Part shown: positions 35,213 through 44,524 of the stretch, one piece after another
Layout: the number at the start of each line of letters is the position of its first letter
How positions within the stretch are numbered: position 1 is the first letter of the stretch
NCBI GenBank assembly: GCA_025559845.1
Contig: CP048470.1
Span: forward strand, 1,106,001-1,170,000
Direction of reading: 5' to 3'
From: Agrobacterium tumefaciens
GTDB lineage: Bacteria > Pseudomonadota > Alphaproteobacteria > Rhizobiales > Rhizobiaceae
Length of the DNA stretch: 64,000 bases
The notes under the pieces: model-generated
Seen by the model: only the letters and a program-made list of their open reading frames with translations
What the model was told of the DNA's origin: nothing
Database searches by the model: none
Position numbers and translations under genes: made by a program

Positions 35213-35236
35213 GATGGCGGCCCTGTCGCCGCCATC
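35213..35236 (+). promoter_or_regulatory. Hairpin after the algQ gene
   Basis: GATGGCGG (35213-35220) and CCGCCATC (35229-35236) form a perfect 8-bp stem with an 8-base loop. A weak T-rich stretch (TTTCCATTTGCTTTTT) follows. It may be a leaky terminator or stabiliser between the binding protein and the lyase. Confidence 0.6.
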
Positions 35237-35269
35237 CTTTCCATTTGCTTTTTAAGGAGTTAGAGCGCA

Positions 35270-37600
35270 ATGCGTCCCTCTGCCTCGGCGATTGCCAGAC
35301 AAGCTCATCTCGATGAACCGCGCCCCGGTTCCTTGACCATTGGTTACATGCCGAGCGAGCAAACACCGCCCACCGAGAACCCGCCGCGTTTTTCCTGGCT
35401 GCCCGATATCGATGATGGCGCACGCTACGTTCTGCGCATCTCGACCGATCCCGGATTTTCAGACGCGAAGACGCACACCTTCGAAGACCTCGCCTGGAAT
35501 TTCTTCACGCCGGATGAAGCCCTGGCGGAAGGCCACTATCATTGGGCCTATGCCCTTTGGGACCAGAATGCTGCAGCGCCCCTTTCGAACTGGAGCAAAG
35601 TGCGCAGTTTCGAGATCGTCGCGGCACTGCCCAAAACACCAGTACCCAGCAGGGCGGCCCGTCATGAGGCTGCCCACAGATCCCATCCGAGGCTCTGGCT
35701 CAATCCCGATCAGTTGAAAGTCTTCGCCGACGCCGTCGCCAAAGACCCTGACCATTGCGGCTGGACCGACTTTTTCGAAAAGTCGGTAGAACCCTGGATC
35801 GACCGGCCGATCATGCCAGAACCGCAGCCTTACCCGAACAACATCCGCGTCGCGGCGCTGTGGCGCCAGATGTATATCGATTGCCAGGAAGTGATTTACG
35901 CAATCCGCCATCTGGCGATTGCCGGTCGGGTCTTGGGACGGGAAGACCTTCTCGATAAAGCCCGAGACTGGCTGTTATCCGTTGCCGCCTGGGACCCTAA
36001 TGGCGCAACATCGCGCGCCTACAACGACGAGGCAGGGTTCCGCGTCGTTGTCGCCCTCGCCTGGGGTTACGACTGGCTTTACGACCATTTGAGCGCAGAC
36101 GAACGAGAGACCGTCAGAAATGTGCTGCTGCGTCGGACGCGTGAAGTCGCAGACCATGTGACAGCCCATGCGCGCATTCACGTCTTCCCTTATGACAGCC
36201 ACGCCGTTCGTTCGCTGTCTGCCGTCCTCACCCCCGCCTGCATTTCTCTACTCGGGGAAAGCGACGAAGCCGGCGAATGGCTCGACTATACAGTTGAGTT
36301 CCTCGCCACGCTTTATTCGCCATGGGCGGGAACCGATGGCGGCTGGGCCGAAGGGCCACATTACTGGATGACCGGTATGGCCTATCTCATCGAAGCCGCC
36401 AACCTGATCCGCTCCTATATCGGTTACGATCTCTACCAGCGACCGTTCTTCCAGAACACCGGACGGTTCCCGCTTTACACCAAGGCGCCCGGCACCCGCC
36501 GTGCCAATTTCGGTGACGATTCCACCCTGGGCGATCTTCCCGGACTGAAGGTGGGCTACAATGTGCGGCAGTTTGCAGGGGTAACCGGCAACGGTCATTA
36601 TCAATGGTATTTCGATCGCCTCAAAAATGATGCGGCCGGGACGGAAATGGCCTTTTACAATTACGGTTGGTGGGATCTGAATTTTGATGATCTGGTCTAT
36701 CGCCATGATTACCGCCAAGTCGAGCCCGTCTCGCCGGCTGACCTGCCAGCACTTGCCGTGTTTGACGATATCGGCTGGGTGACCATCCAGAAACATATGG
36801 AAGACCCGGACCGGCATCTGCAGTTCGTCTTCAAATCGAGCCCGTATGGATCGCTCAGCCACAGCCATGGCGATCAGAATGCCTTTGCGCTTTATGCCTA
36901 TGGCGAAGACCTTGCGATCCAGTCGGGATATTATGTCGCCTTCAATTCACAGATGCACCTGAACTGGCGCCGGCAGACACGCTCGAAAAATGCGGTGCTG
37001 ATTGGTGGCAAAGGCCAATATGCGGAAAAAGACAAGGCGCTGGCACGGCGGGCCGCGGGTCGTATTGTTTCCGTGGAGGAAAAGCCCGGTCATGTTCGCA
37101 TCCTTGGCGATGCAACGGCCGCCTACCAGGTTGCTAATCCGCTGGTCCGCAAGGCAGAACGCGAAATCCACTTCGTCAACGACAGCTATTTCGTGTTTGT
37201 CGATGAGGTTGAATGCGAAGAACCCCAGGAACTGCAATGGCTCTGCCATACTCTCGGGGCACCGCAGACCGGTCGATCGAGTTTTCGATACACAGGCAAG
37301 AAAGCGGGTTTCTACGGTCAGTTCGTCTTCTCGTCGGCAGGCACACCGCAAATCACAGCCATTGAAGGATTTCCCGAGATCGACCCGAAGGAATTCGAGG
37401 GTCTCGATATCCATCATCACGTCTGCGCGACTGTCCCGGCCTCAACCCGGCATCGCCTGGTCACCCTTCTCGTGCCCTACAGCCTGAACGAACCGAAGCG
37501 GATTTTCAGCTTCATCGACGATCAGGGTTTTTCGACAGACATCTACTTCAGCGATGTCGACGACGAGCGTTTCAAGCTCTCCCTTCCCAAGCAATTCTAG
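35270..37600 (+). CDS. Exolytic alginate lyase, PL15 family (heparinase II/III fold)
   Basis: The 776-residue protein has the same length as Atu3025 of Agrobacterium, the structurally known PL15 exo-alginate lyase. The residues reported there as catalytic or substrate-binding fall at the same numbers: His311 (PYDSHAV), Tyr365 (GPHYW), Trp467 (YGWWD) and His531 (SLSHSHGD). Layout: an N-terminal beta domain (1-130), an alpha/alpha toroid (about 135-480) and C-terminal beta sandwiches with the HSHGDQNAF motif. No signal peptide is visible, so it acts in the cytoplasm on imported oligosaccharides and releases unsaturated monouronate (DEH). AAGGAG precedes the ATG. Confidence 0.95.
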   Translation: MRPSASAIARQAHLDEPRPGSLTIGYMPSEQTPPTENPPRFSWLPDIDDGARYVLRISTDPGFSDAKTHTFEDLAWNFFTPDEALAEGHYHWAYALWDQNAAAPLSNWSKVRSFEIVAALPKTPVPSRAARHEAAHRSHPRLWLNPDQLKVFADAVAKDPDHCGWTDFFEKSVEPWIDRPIMPEPQPYPNNIRVAALWRQMYIDCQEVIYAIRHLAIAGRVLGREDLLDKARDWLLSVAAWDPNGATSRAYNDEAGFRVVVALAWGYDWLYDHLSADERETVRNVLLRRTREVADHVTAHARIHVFPYDSHAVRSLSAVLTPACISLLGESDEAGEWLDYTVEFLATLYSPWAGTDGGWAEGPHYWMTGMAYLIEAANLIRSYIGYDLYQRPFFQNTGRFPLYTKAPGTRRANFGDDSTLGDLPGLKVGYNVRQFAGVTGNGHYQWYFDRLKNDAAGTEMAFYNYGWWDLNFDDLVYRHDYRQVEPVSPADLPALAVFDDIGWVTIQKHMEDPDRHLQFVFKSSPYGSLSHSHGDQNAFALYAYGEDLAIQSGYYVAFNSQMHLNWRRQTRSKNAVLIGGKGQYAEKDKALARRAAGRIVSVEEKPGHVRILGDATAAYQVANPLVRKAEREIHFVNDSYFVFVDEVECEEPQELQWLCHTLGAPQTGRSSFRYTGKKAGFYGQFVFSSAGTPQITAIEGFPEIDPKEFEGLDIHHHVCATVPASTRHRLVTLLVPYSLNEPKRIFSFIDDQGFSTDIYFSDVDDERFKLSLPKQF

Positions 37601-37618
37601 TCAATGCGAGGTTTTCAA

Positions 37619-38368
37619 ATGCAACGTTTCACCAACAAGACTGTTGTCGTCGCCGGTGCAGGCCGGGATATCGGCCGTGCATGCGCCATCCGTTTTGCGC
37701 AGGAAGGTGCCAATGTCGTGCTGACCTATAACGGTGCAGCCGATGGCGCGGCCACAGCCGTTGCCGAAATCGAAAAAATCGGAGGCTCGGCCATCGCGAT
37801 CAGGGCGGATCTTACCAAAGCAAGCGACGTCGAGGCGGCGATTTCGACCGCTGTCGACAAGTTTGGCGAGATTCACGGTCTCGTACATGTCGCTGGTGGC
37901 CTGATTGCCCGCAAGACGATTGCCGAAATGGACGAAGCCTTCTGGCACCAGGTACTCGACGTCAACCTCACCTCGCTCTTCCTCACCGCAAAGGCAGCGT
38001 TGCCGAAGATGGCGAAGGGTGGTGCAATCGTCACCTTCTCATCGCAGGCCGGTCGCGATGGCGGCGGTCCGGGCGCGCTCGCCTATGCGACCTCCAAGGG
38101 CGCCGTCATGACCTTCACCCGCGGCCTCGCCAAGGAAGCCGGCCCAAACATTCGCGTCAACGCCGTCTGCCCCGGGATGATCTCGACAACCTTCCACGAC
38201 ACCTTCACCAAACCCGAGGTGCGCGAACGGGTGGCCGGTGCCACATCGCTGAAGCGTGAAGGGTCGAGCGAGGACGTCGCCGGTCTGGTGGCATTCCTGA
38301 CATCTGATGATGCTGCCTACATCACCGGCGCCTGCTACGACATCAATGGCGGCGTTCTGTTCTCCTGA
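37619..38368 (+). CDS. Short-chain dehydrogenase, probable DEH reductase
   Basis: The 249-residue SDR has [10 protein letters not shown] (nucleotide motif, with Arg-Asp in place of the usual residues), HVAGG for the NAG motif, the catalytic Ser in TFSSQAG, YATSK and the C-terminal DINGG. It directly follows the PL15 lyase. In Agrobacterium the gene after Atu3025 encodes the reductase of 4-deoxy-L-erythro-5-hexoseulose uronate, giving 2-keto-3-deoxygluconate. I choose the ATG at 37619 because GAGG lies 7-8 bases ahead; an ATG at 37604 lacks one. Cofactor choice is not clear. Confidence 0.82.
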   Translation: MQRFTNKTVVVAGAGRDIGRACAIRFAQEGANVVLTYNGAADGAATAVAEIEKIGGSAIAIRADLTKASDVEAAISTAVDKFGEIHGLVHVAGGLIARKTIAEMDEAFWHQVLDVNLTSLFLTAKAALPKMAKGGAIVTFSSQAGRDGGGPGALAYATSKGAVMTFTRGLAKEAGPNIRVNAVCPGMISTTFHDTFTKPEVRERVAGATSLKREGSSEDVAGLVAFLTSDDAAYITGACYDINGGVLFS

Positions 38369-38383
38369 TATCCTGGTAAAACC

Positions 38384-39553
38384 ATGTCCGTATCGTTACC
38401 AAGGGCGAGCCGAATTGCCGTGCTCGGAACATCGCTCGTCCAGCAGAACCATATCGGCGACGCGGGCTCGCTTGCCACATCGGCACGCGGCTGGATGAGT
38501 TGGGCAGAGGTCCTGTCGCATGGCAGGCTAAGCTGCCCGGTCCATCATGATCCGTCCGTCCCATCCGGCTGGGAGCCCAGCAATCGGCCCGGTGTCAGCC
38601 GCTTCTTTTCCGGCCTCAATTTCGGGGTTTCCGGCCAAAAAGCGGTCGAGATCGAGCGGCGCCTGCCGCGACTGTTGCAATCGGATTTCGATCTGATCCT
38701 GGTCGATGCCGGCACCAACGACATGATGGTGGAGAGCCGTCAGACGATCGCCGATACACGGGCACGGATCGCATCGACCTTGCTCGACGCCGGAAAGACC
38801 GTGATCCTGCTCCCCATACTGGCCCGCAGCATCGGAAAATGGCCGGCTGGCGGTGCCGAACGGGCAAAAGCGCACTGGATCAACCGCCAGAGTATCGAGT
38901 TTGCCGCAAGCCACGCCAATTGCCATGTGTTCGATTGGAACGCGGTCTGGGTCGACCCTGAGAGCGAATTCGGTGAGCCTTATCCGGGCTATTCCGACGA
39001 TGGCACCCATTTTTCGGTGCCGGGTGCCTTCGCCGTCGGAAAGCTGCTGGCAACCTATCTCGAAACGATTGTGCCCCGCGCCGCCGATCGCATTCTGGCA
39101 AGAGACGACCGTTTCGATCCGATCAACAACCCAGCCGGCAATCTGGCGCCGGACGCGTCAGCGCGGGTCGTGAAAGAGATGATTGAAAAGAACCACCGTC
39201 TCGGCGGAGAGCTTGTTCACCCCGGCACGGGCGTCTGGCTGGAAGCGATCTGCGACGTCGACGTACCTGCGCATGAGGGGGTGCTTGGCATATCGCTACG
39301 CCTGAAAGATGTTGCGACGGAAGGACAGGAAGCAACAGCGCTCGCTCCCTTCCGCGACAACGATGGCACAGTTTTTTCTTTCCCCGATATCCGATGGAAA
39401 GGCGCACTGCGTACGCCACCGTTAAAACTCCGGCCGGGTAGCGCGCCGCCCGAACTCTATCTCGATATCCTGTTGCGGCCCGGATCAAACCCAATCGCAA
39501 TCGACGTTTCTCGCATTGATGTCCGGCCCGTTTCCAGCCCGGTGCGCGCATGA
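38384..39553 (+). CDS. SGNH/GDSL-family hydrolase
   Basis: The 389-residue protein has block I GTSL with nucleophile Ser17, block II Gly84, block III GTND (110-113) and block V DGTH (206-209), completing a Ser-Asp-His triad. The C-terminal third (about 250-389) is an extra domain of unknown type. No signal peptide is seen, so it is cytoplasmic. In an alginate operon it may remove O-acetyl groups from imported uronate oligomers. Family firm; deacetylase role is inference. It overlaps the next gene by 4 bases. Confidence 0.8.
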   Translation: MSVSLPRASRIAVLGTSLVQQNHIGDAGSLATSARGWMSWAEVLSHGRLSCPVHHDPSVPSGWEPSNRPGVSRFFSGLNFGVSGQKAVEIERRLPRLLQSDFDLILVDAGTNDMMVESRQTIADTRARIASTLLDAGKTVILLPILARSIGKWPAGGAERAKAHWINRQSIEFAASHANCHVFDWNAVWVDPESEFGEPYPGYSDDGTHFSVPGAFAVGKLLATYLETIVPRAADRILARDDRFDPINNPAGNLAPDASARVVKEMIEKNHRLGGELVHPGTGVWLEAICDVDVPAHEGVLGISLRLKDVATEGQEATALAPFRDNDGTVFSFPDIRWKGALRTPPLKLRPGSAPPELYLDILLRPGSNPIAIDVSRIDVRPVSSPVRA

Positions 39554-40584
39554 AAAAGTCCCCTGACAAACCACGGCTGTTGATCGCCATGCGCGAAGAG
39601 CTTCCCAAAGGGTTCTTCGGATCGCGAGAATGGGCACGGCTGAATGCCGTAACGGACATCATTGCGGGTTTTCCCTGCACGGATTTCGACACGGCAGAAG
39701 GAAGCAAGGCCTTGGCGGAGGCCGATATTCTGCTGGCAGCATGGGGTACGCCATCGCTGACAAGAGAACGCCTTTCCCGGGCACCAAAACTGAAAATGCT
39801 GGCTTATGCCGCTTCATCGGTGCGCAGCGTCGCACCTCCCGAATTTTGGGAAACGTCCAATATTCTGGTGACGACGGCGGCATCCGCCATGGCCGTGCCG
39901 GTGGCCGAGTTCACCTACGCAGCAATCATCATGTGCTGCAAGGATGTGTTTCGCCTGCGCGATGAGCACCGGAAAGAGCGCGGCACCGGCGGCTTTGGCA
40001 GTCGGCGCGGTATGAGCCTGCCATACCTCGGCAACTATGATCGCAGGATCGGCATTGTCGGCGCATCCCGCATCGGGCGACTGGTGATCGAAATGCTTGG
40101 ACGGGGAAATTTCGAGATCGGCGTTTACGACCCCTATCTCTCCGAGGCAGACGCCTCGGCCCTGGGTGCAACGAAAATGGACCTGCATGCGCTTCTCGCC
40201 TGGTCCGACGTGGTTTCGCTGCATGCACCGATCCTGCCGGAAACCCGCCACATGATTGGCGCCCGCGAGCTTGCATTGATGCCCGACCATGCGGTCTTCA
40301 TCAACACTGCGCGCGGCTGGCTCGTCGACCACGATGCATTGCTGTTGGAAGCAAAATCCGGACGGCTGCGCATCCTGATCGACACGCCGGAACCGGAGCC
40401 TCTACCGACCGACAGTCTCTTCTACGATCTGCCCAATGTCGTTCTCACCCCACATATTGCCGGGGCGCTGGGCAATGAATTGCGGGCGCTGTCCGATCTC
40501 GCCATCACGGAAATCGAGCGTTTCATCGCTGGCCTTCCACCTCTGCACCCCGTTTTCAAGCAGGATATGGAGCGCATGGCATGA
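39550..40584 (+). CDS. D-isomer-specific 2-hydroxyacid dehydrogenase
   Basis: The 344-residue protein has the NAD-binding motif GIVGASRIG (168-176; the middle Gly is Ser), then VYDPYL (Asp194, NAD preference). Catalytic Arg255 (NTARGWLVD), Glu282 (DTPEPEP) and His302 (TPHIAG) follow. The family reduces 2-oxo acids to D-2-hydroxy acids or the reverse. It overlaps genes on both sides by 4 bases, so it is tightly coupled to the SGNH hydrolase and the TIM-barrel protein. The substrate is probably a sugar-derived oxo acid. Not part of the classical alginate pathway. Confidence 0.85.
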   Translation: MKKSPDKPRLLIAMREELPKGFFGSREWARLNAVTDIIAGFPCTDFDTAEGSKALAEADILLAAWGTPSLTRERLSRAPKLKMLAYAASSVRSVAPPEFWETSNILVTTAASAMAVPVAEFTYAAIIMCCKDVFRLRDEHRKERGTGGFGSRRGMSLPYLGNYDRRIGIVGASRIGRLVIEMLGRGNFEIGVYDPYLSEADASALGATKMDLHALLAWSDVVSLHAPILPETRHMIGARELALMPDHAVFINTARGWLVDHDALLLEAKSGRLRILIDTPEPEPLPTDSLFYDLPNVVLTPHIAGALGNELRALSDLAITEIERFIAGLPPLHPVFKQDMERMA

Positions 40585-41366
40585 AGACGTTCGACTACAG
40601 CTTTTCGACACTCGGCTGTTCTGAACTCAATCTGCACGAGGTCGCCGACCTCGCCCAACACCATGGCATCGCATGTGTGGAATTGCGGACGCTGGCCGGT
40701 ACGGTCGATCTGATCGCGGCACTGGAGGCTGAATTTGGCAGCCCTGACCGGTTTGCCACTTTCCTGACCGGACGCAATCTCAGGGCGGCTGCACTCAACA
40801 CGTCGGTCCGATTGTTCGAAAGCGAAGACCTCTCCGCCGTTGAACCATTCATCCCCTGGGCCGAAGCGGCGGGGATCGCACATCTTCGTATTTTCGATGG
40901 CGGCGGGCAGTTAAGCGCTGAAGACATGTCGCACGCTGAAAAGCTGCTGAGTGATTGGCAGGCACTGCGACAGTCGCGCCAACTCAGTGTCGATCTGATG
41001 ATCGAGACCCACGATGCACTAGCGGATTCTAGACAGCTCTTCGCTTTTGTCGAGCGCGTGCCGACAGCGCGGATCTTGTGGGATACTCATCATACCTGGG
41101 CCAAGGGCTCCGATCTCGCAACCGTCTGGCAAAACATTGCCAAAAGCGTTGTCCATCTGCACGTCAAGGACAGCAGGCTAGATGATGCAGGACGCCGACG
41201 CTACGTGCTGCCCGGCCACGGCAACTTTCCCATGGCGGACCTGATTTCACTGCTTCGATCGAGTGATCGACAAATACCCCTCAGTCTCGAATGGGAGCGC
41301 CATTGGCATCCCGAACTGCCACCTCTGGACGACGCGCTGACGGCAGCGCGTAGCTGGTGGCGATAG
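40581..41366 (+). CDS. Sugar phosphate isomerase/epimerase-like TIM-barrel protein
   Basis: The 261-residue protein belongs to the xylose-isomerase-like AP endonuclease 2 superfamily: FDYSFSTLGCSELNL at the start, IACVELRTLAG, and metal-ligand segments MIETHDA, ILWDTHHTW, VVHLHVKDSR and LEWERHWHPEL. The four acid/His ligands of the family metal site are all visible. Members isomerise or epimerise sugars and keto-acids. It is coupled by a 4-base overlap to the dehydrogenase and lies 8 bases from the enolase-family gene. Substrate unknown. Confidence 0.82.
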   Translation: MKTFDYSFSTLGCSELNLHEVADLAQHHGIACVELRTLAGTVDLIAALEAEFGSPDRFATFLTGRNLRAAALNTSVRLFESEDLSAVEPFIPWAEAAGIAHLRIFDGGGQLSAEDMSHAEKLLSDWQALRQSRQLSVDLMIETHDALADSRQLFAFVERVPTARILWDTHHTWAKGSDLATVWQNIAKSVVHLHVKDSRLDDAGRRRYVLPGHGNFPMADLISLLRSSDRQIPLSLEWERHWHPELPPLDDALTAARSWWR

Positions 41367-41374
41367 GAGTTTTT

Positions 41375-42622
41375 ATGCGGATCGCTGAAATCCATCTCAC
41401 ACCGGTTGCCATCCCTGACAAGCCTCTGCTGAACTGCAAAGGCGTCCACCAACCTCACGCCCTGAGGACTATTATCGAGGTCGTCTGTGACGATGGCACC
41501 GTGGGTCTTGGGGAGAGCTACGGAAGCATCAAGGCACTGGACGGCCTGCAACGTGCGGCGCCTGCCCTGGTCGGCCTCGACCCGTTTCACCTCCACGAAC
41601 TGAAATCGCGGGTGATTGCCGCTCTGCCCGGAGGCGGTGGCATCAATGCGAAATCGGCCGTGGCCGATCACAAGCTGACAGACGTCGTCGCATCCGCCTT
41701 CGAAGTGCCCTGCCTCGATATTCAGGGCAAGTTGCTCGGGCGGCCTGTCTCCGATCTTTTGGGCGGTATGGTTCGGACAAGCGTTCCCTTCAGCGCCTAC
41801 CTGTTCTTCAAATACGCGGCCCACATCGGCGAAGAACCTGATGAATGGGGAGAGGTCCTGACCCCTGACCAGATGGTCGGTGAAGCGCAGAAGATGGTCG
41901 AAACATACGGCTTCCAATCGCTGAAGCTGAAGGGTGGCGTGCTGCATCCCGATCTCGAAATCGAGACGATGCGGAAATTGCGAAAGGCTTTTCCGGATCA
42001 CCCGTTGCGAATTGACCCAAATGGCGGCTGGACGGTTGAAACCGCCATTCACATCGCCCGCGAACTCGAGAGCGTTCTGGAATACCTTGAAGACCCTGTC
42101 ATCGGCATGGACCAGATGGCAAAGGTGGCGGCGGCCACTTCGCTTCCGCTTGCCACCAACATGATCGTTCTGGAGTTCGATCAGATCGCCGAGGCCTTCC
42201 GCAAAAACGCCGTGCAGATCGTCCTGTCAGATCATCATTACTGGGGTGGATTGCGCGCCTCGACCCATCTCGGCAAGATCTGCGAAACATTGGGGCTCGG
42301 AGTTTCGATGCATTCGAACTCGCATCTCGGTATCACGCTTGCCGCCATGACGCATGTGGCCGCTGCCACACCAAACCTCAGTTATGACTGCGATACACAT
42401 TATCCCTGGACCGGCGTCGACGTGATCGAAGGAACACCATTCACGTTCCGGAAAGGCCGTCTGCAGGTGCCGACCGAGCCTGGTCTTGGTGTCGCCCTCG
42501 ACCGGAGCAAGCTCGCCAAACTCGCCGCTCTGTATGAGCAGACGGCGATGAAAGAGCGTGACGACACGGCCTACATGAAGAAATTTGACCCAACCTACGA
42601 GCGCAAGGTGCCGCGCTGGTGA
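41375..42622 (+). CDS. Enolase-superfamily acid-sugar dehydratase, glucarate-dehydratase-like
   Basis: The 415-residue protein has the glucarate dehydratase layout: Lys184-x-Lys186 (LKLKGG), metal ligands Asp214 (RIDPNGGW), Glu239 (LEDP) and Asn262 (ATNM), and the Asp286-His313 dyad (LSDHHYWGG, SMHSNSHLG). Asn as the third ligand is characteristic of the GlucD subgroup. It would dehydrate an aldarate or aldonate to a 2-keto-3-deoxy acid. AGGAG lies 5 bases before the ATG at 41375, deciding the start over 41357. It is the last gene of the operon. The exact acid sugar is unknown. Confidence 0.87.
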   Translation: MRIAEIHLTPVAIPDKPLLNCKGVHQPHALRTIIEVVCDDGTVGLGESYGSIKALDGLQRAAPALVGLDPFHLHELKSRVIAALPGGGGINAKSAVADHKLTDVVASAFEVPCLDIQGKLLGRPVSDLLGGMVRTSVPFSAYLFFKYAAHIGEEPDEWGEVLTPDQMVGEAQKMVETYGFQSLKLKGGVLHPDLEIETMRKLRKAFPDHPLRIDPNGGWTVETAIHIARELESVLEYLEDPVIGMDQMAKVAAATSLPLATNMIVLEFDQIAEAFRKNAVQIVLSDHHYWGGLRASTHLGKICETLGLGVSMHSNSHLGITLAAMTHVAAATPNLSYDCDTHYPWTGVDVIEGTPFTFRKGRLQVPTEPGLGVALDRSKLAKLAALYEQTAMKERDDTAYMKKFDPTYERKVPRW

Positions 42623-42654
42623 CTGAACGTCAAAGACGCGGGACCTGACCCTTC

Positions 42655-44490
42655 TCAGACCGCCACAAGATGTCCCGGAGACACCTCGCGATAGTCCAGC
42701 GGCTTGACAACATAATCGACGGAGCGAACCGGGCTTTTGATTTCGTCGTTTGCGGCGGACCGCTTTTCGCTCCGACGATCAGGGTCCGGCACCGGAACCG
42801 CAGCCATCAGTTTTTTGGTGTAGGCATGCTGCGGGTTTTCAAACACCGCAGCCCGCGGACCGATCTCGACGATCTCTCCAAGATACATCACGGCAACCCG
42901 GTGACTGACGCGTTCAACGACAGCCATGTCGTGCGAAATGAAGAGGAAGGCAAGGTTCAGGTTCTGCTGCAAATCGAGCATCAGGTTGATGACCTGCGCC
43001 TTGATCGACACGTCGAGCGCCGACACGCTCTCATCCGCAACGATCGCTTTCGGCTCAAGCGCCAAAGCCCGCGCGATGCAGATGCGCTGGCGTTGGCCAC
43101 CGGAAAATTCATGCGGGAAACGCGACGCCATATCAGGCGTAAGACCGACTTTCTCCAGGAGATCCGCAACACGGTCTTTCGCCTGTTTGGCGTTGCCCAT
43201 CTTATGCTCGAGATAGGGCTCGGCAATGGCATCACCAACGCGGATGCGGGGATTGAGGCTGGCGAAGGGGTCCTGAAAAATCATCTGGATCGATTTGCGC
43301 ATTTCGCGCAGACCCGATTTGTCCAGCGCCAGCACATCCTTGCCATCGGCAACGACCGAACCGCTCTGCGCATCGATGAGACGCATGATGGCCCGGCCCG
43401 TCGTTGATTTGCCGCAGCCCGACTCGCCAACCAATGATAGCGTTTCACCAGCATGGAGGTCGAACGAGACATTCTCGACGGCATGGACTCGGCCGGTCAG
43501 CTTGCCGAAAAGACCTGAGTGGATATCGAAACGTTTGGTGAGGTTCTTGACCTCCAGTACCGGGCGCAAGCTGGAGGCGACGGTATCGGCCGTCTCCACC
43601 GGCAGCTTCGATTCACCGGTTGCGGTGTTGACCACTGGAAACCGCAGTGGGCGTTCGTAACCCTTCATCGATCCGAGAACCGGGACAGCAGACAGCAGGG
43701 CACGCGTGTACGGATGCTGCCCACGGTGAAAGATGTCGGCCGTGGCGCGTGTCTCCACCTGTTCGCCGCGATACATGACGACGGTACGATCCGCGATCTC
43801 CGCGACCACACCCATATCATGGGTGATGAACAGCACCGACGTTCCCTCTTCTTCCTGTAACGTCTTGATGAGATCGAGGATCTGACCCTGGATCGTCACA
43901 TCGAGAGCCGTCGTCGGTTCGTCGGCAATCAGCAGCTTCGGACGTGACGCAAGCGCCATTGCGATCATCACACGTTGACGCATGCCGCCGGAGAAGCGGT
44001 GTGGGTATTCGTCAAAACGCGACGCGGCAGAAGGGATGCGCACCTTTTCCAGCAACCGGATGGTTTCGGCCCGCGCCTCGGCCTTCGACATCGGTTTGTG
44101 GCAAAGCAGCGCCTCGGAAATCTGGTCGCCGATCGTGAAGAGCGGATTGAGCGATGTCATCGGCTCCTGAAAAATCATCGCGACATCATTGCCGCGAACG
44201 TTGCGCATCTTCTCCTCGGGAAGAGCAAGCAGATCCCGACCACCGAGCAGGATCTTGCCTTCGATACGGCTCGAATCCGCCTGGAGGAGACGCATGATCG
44301 AGAGAGAGGTCACGCTCTTGCCCGAACCGCTTTCGCCGACAATCGCGACCGTTTCGCCGGGGGCGACATCAAAGGAAACATCACGGACGACAGGCTTCCA
44401 CGCGCCATCCACCAAGAACGAAGTCGTCAGGTTGCGAACGGAAAGAACGGGGTCTGCCGCTGCGCTGGTTTGTGCCTGGATACCTGCCAT
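42655..44490 (-). CDS. Fused dipeptide/opine-type ABC ATPase (DppD-DppF fusion, GsiA-like)
   Basis: The 611-residue protein holds two complete ABC domains. The first has GESGSGKS, FSGGMRQRVMIAMAL and LIADEPTTALDVT. The second has GESGCGKST, FSGGQRQRICIARAL and IVADESVSALDVS (Glu-Ser in place of Glu-Pro). Each is followed by the oligopeptide C-terminal segment (HPYTRALLSAVP and HAYTKKLMAAVP). The ATG at 44490 follows GAGAGGAAG. It supplies the ATPase for the permeases and binding protein at 48419-51833, which lie in a separate transcript beyond the IclR gene. It ends convergently with the alginate operon. Confidence 0.9.
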   Translation of the reverse strand: MAGIQAQTSAAADPVLSVRNLTTSFLVDGAWKPVVRDVSFDVAPGETVAIVGESGSGKSVTSLSIMRLLQADSSRIEGKILLGGRDLLALPEEKMRNVRGNDVAMIFQEPMTSLNPLFTIGDQISEALLCHKPMSKAEARAETIRLLEKVRIPSAASRFDEYPHRFSGGMRQRVMIAMALASRPKLLIADEPTTALDVTIQGQILDLIKTLQEEEGTSVLFITHDMGVVAEIADRTVVMYRGEQVETRATADIFHRGQHPYTRALLSAVPVLGSMKGYERPLRFPVVNTATGESKLPVETADTVASSLRPVLEVKNLTKRFDIHSGLFGKLTGRVHAVENVSFDLHAGETLSLVGESGCGKSTTGRAIMRLIDAQSGSVVADGKDVLALDKSGLREMRKSIQMIFQDPFASLNPRIRVGDAIAEPYLEHKMGNAKQAKDRVADLLEKVGLTPDMASRFPHEFSGGQRQRICIARALALEPKAIVADESVSALDVSIKAQVINLMLDLQQNLNLAFLFISHDMAVVERVSHRVAVMYLGEIVEIGPRAAVFENPQHAYTKKLMAAVPVPDPDRRSEKRSAANDEIKSPVRSVDYVVKPLDYREVSPGHLVAV

Positions 44491-44524
44491 GCTTGCTTCC
44501 TCTCTCTGTGTTTCGCTCTGATGA

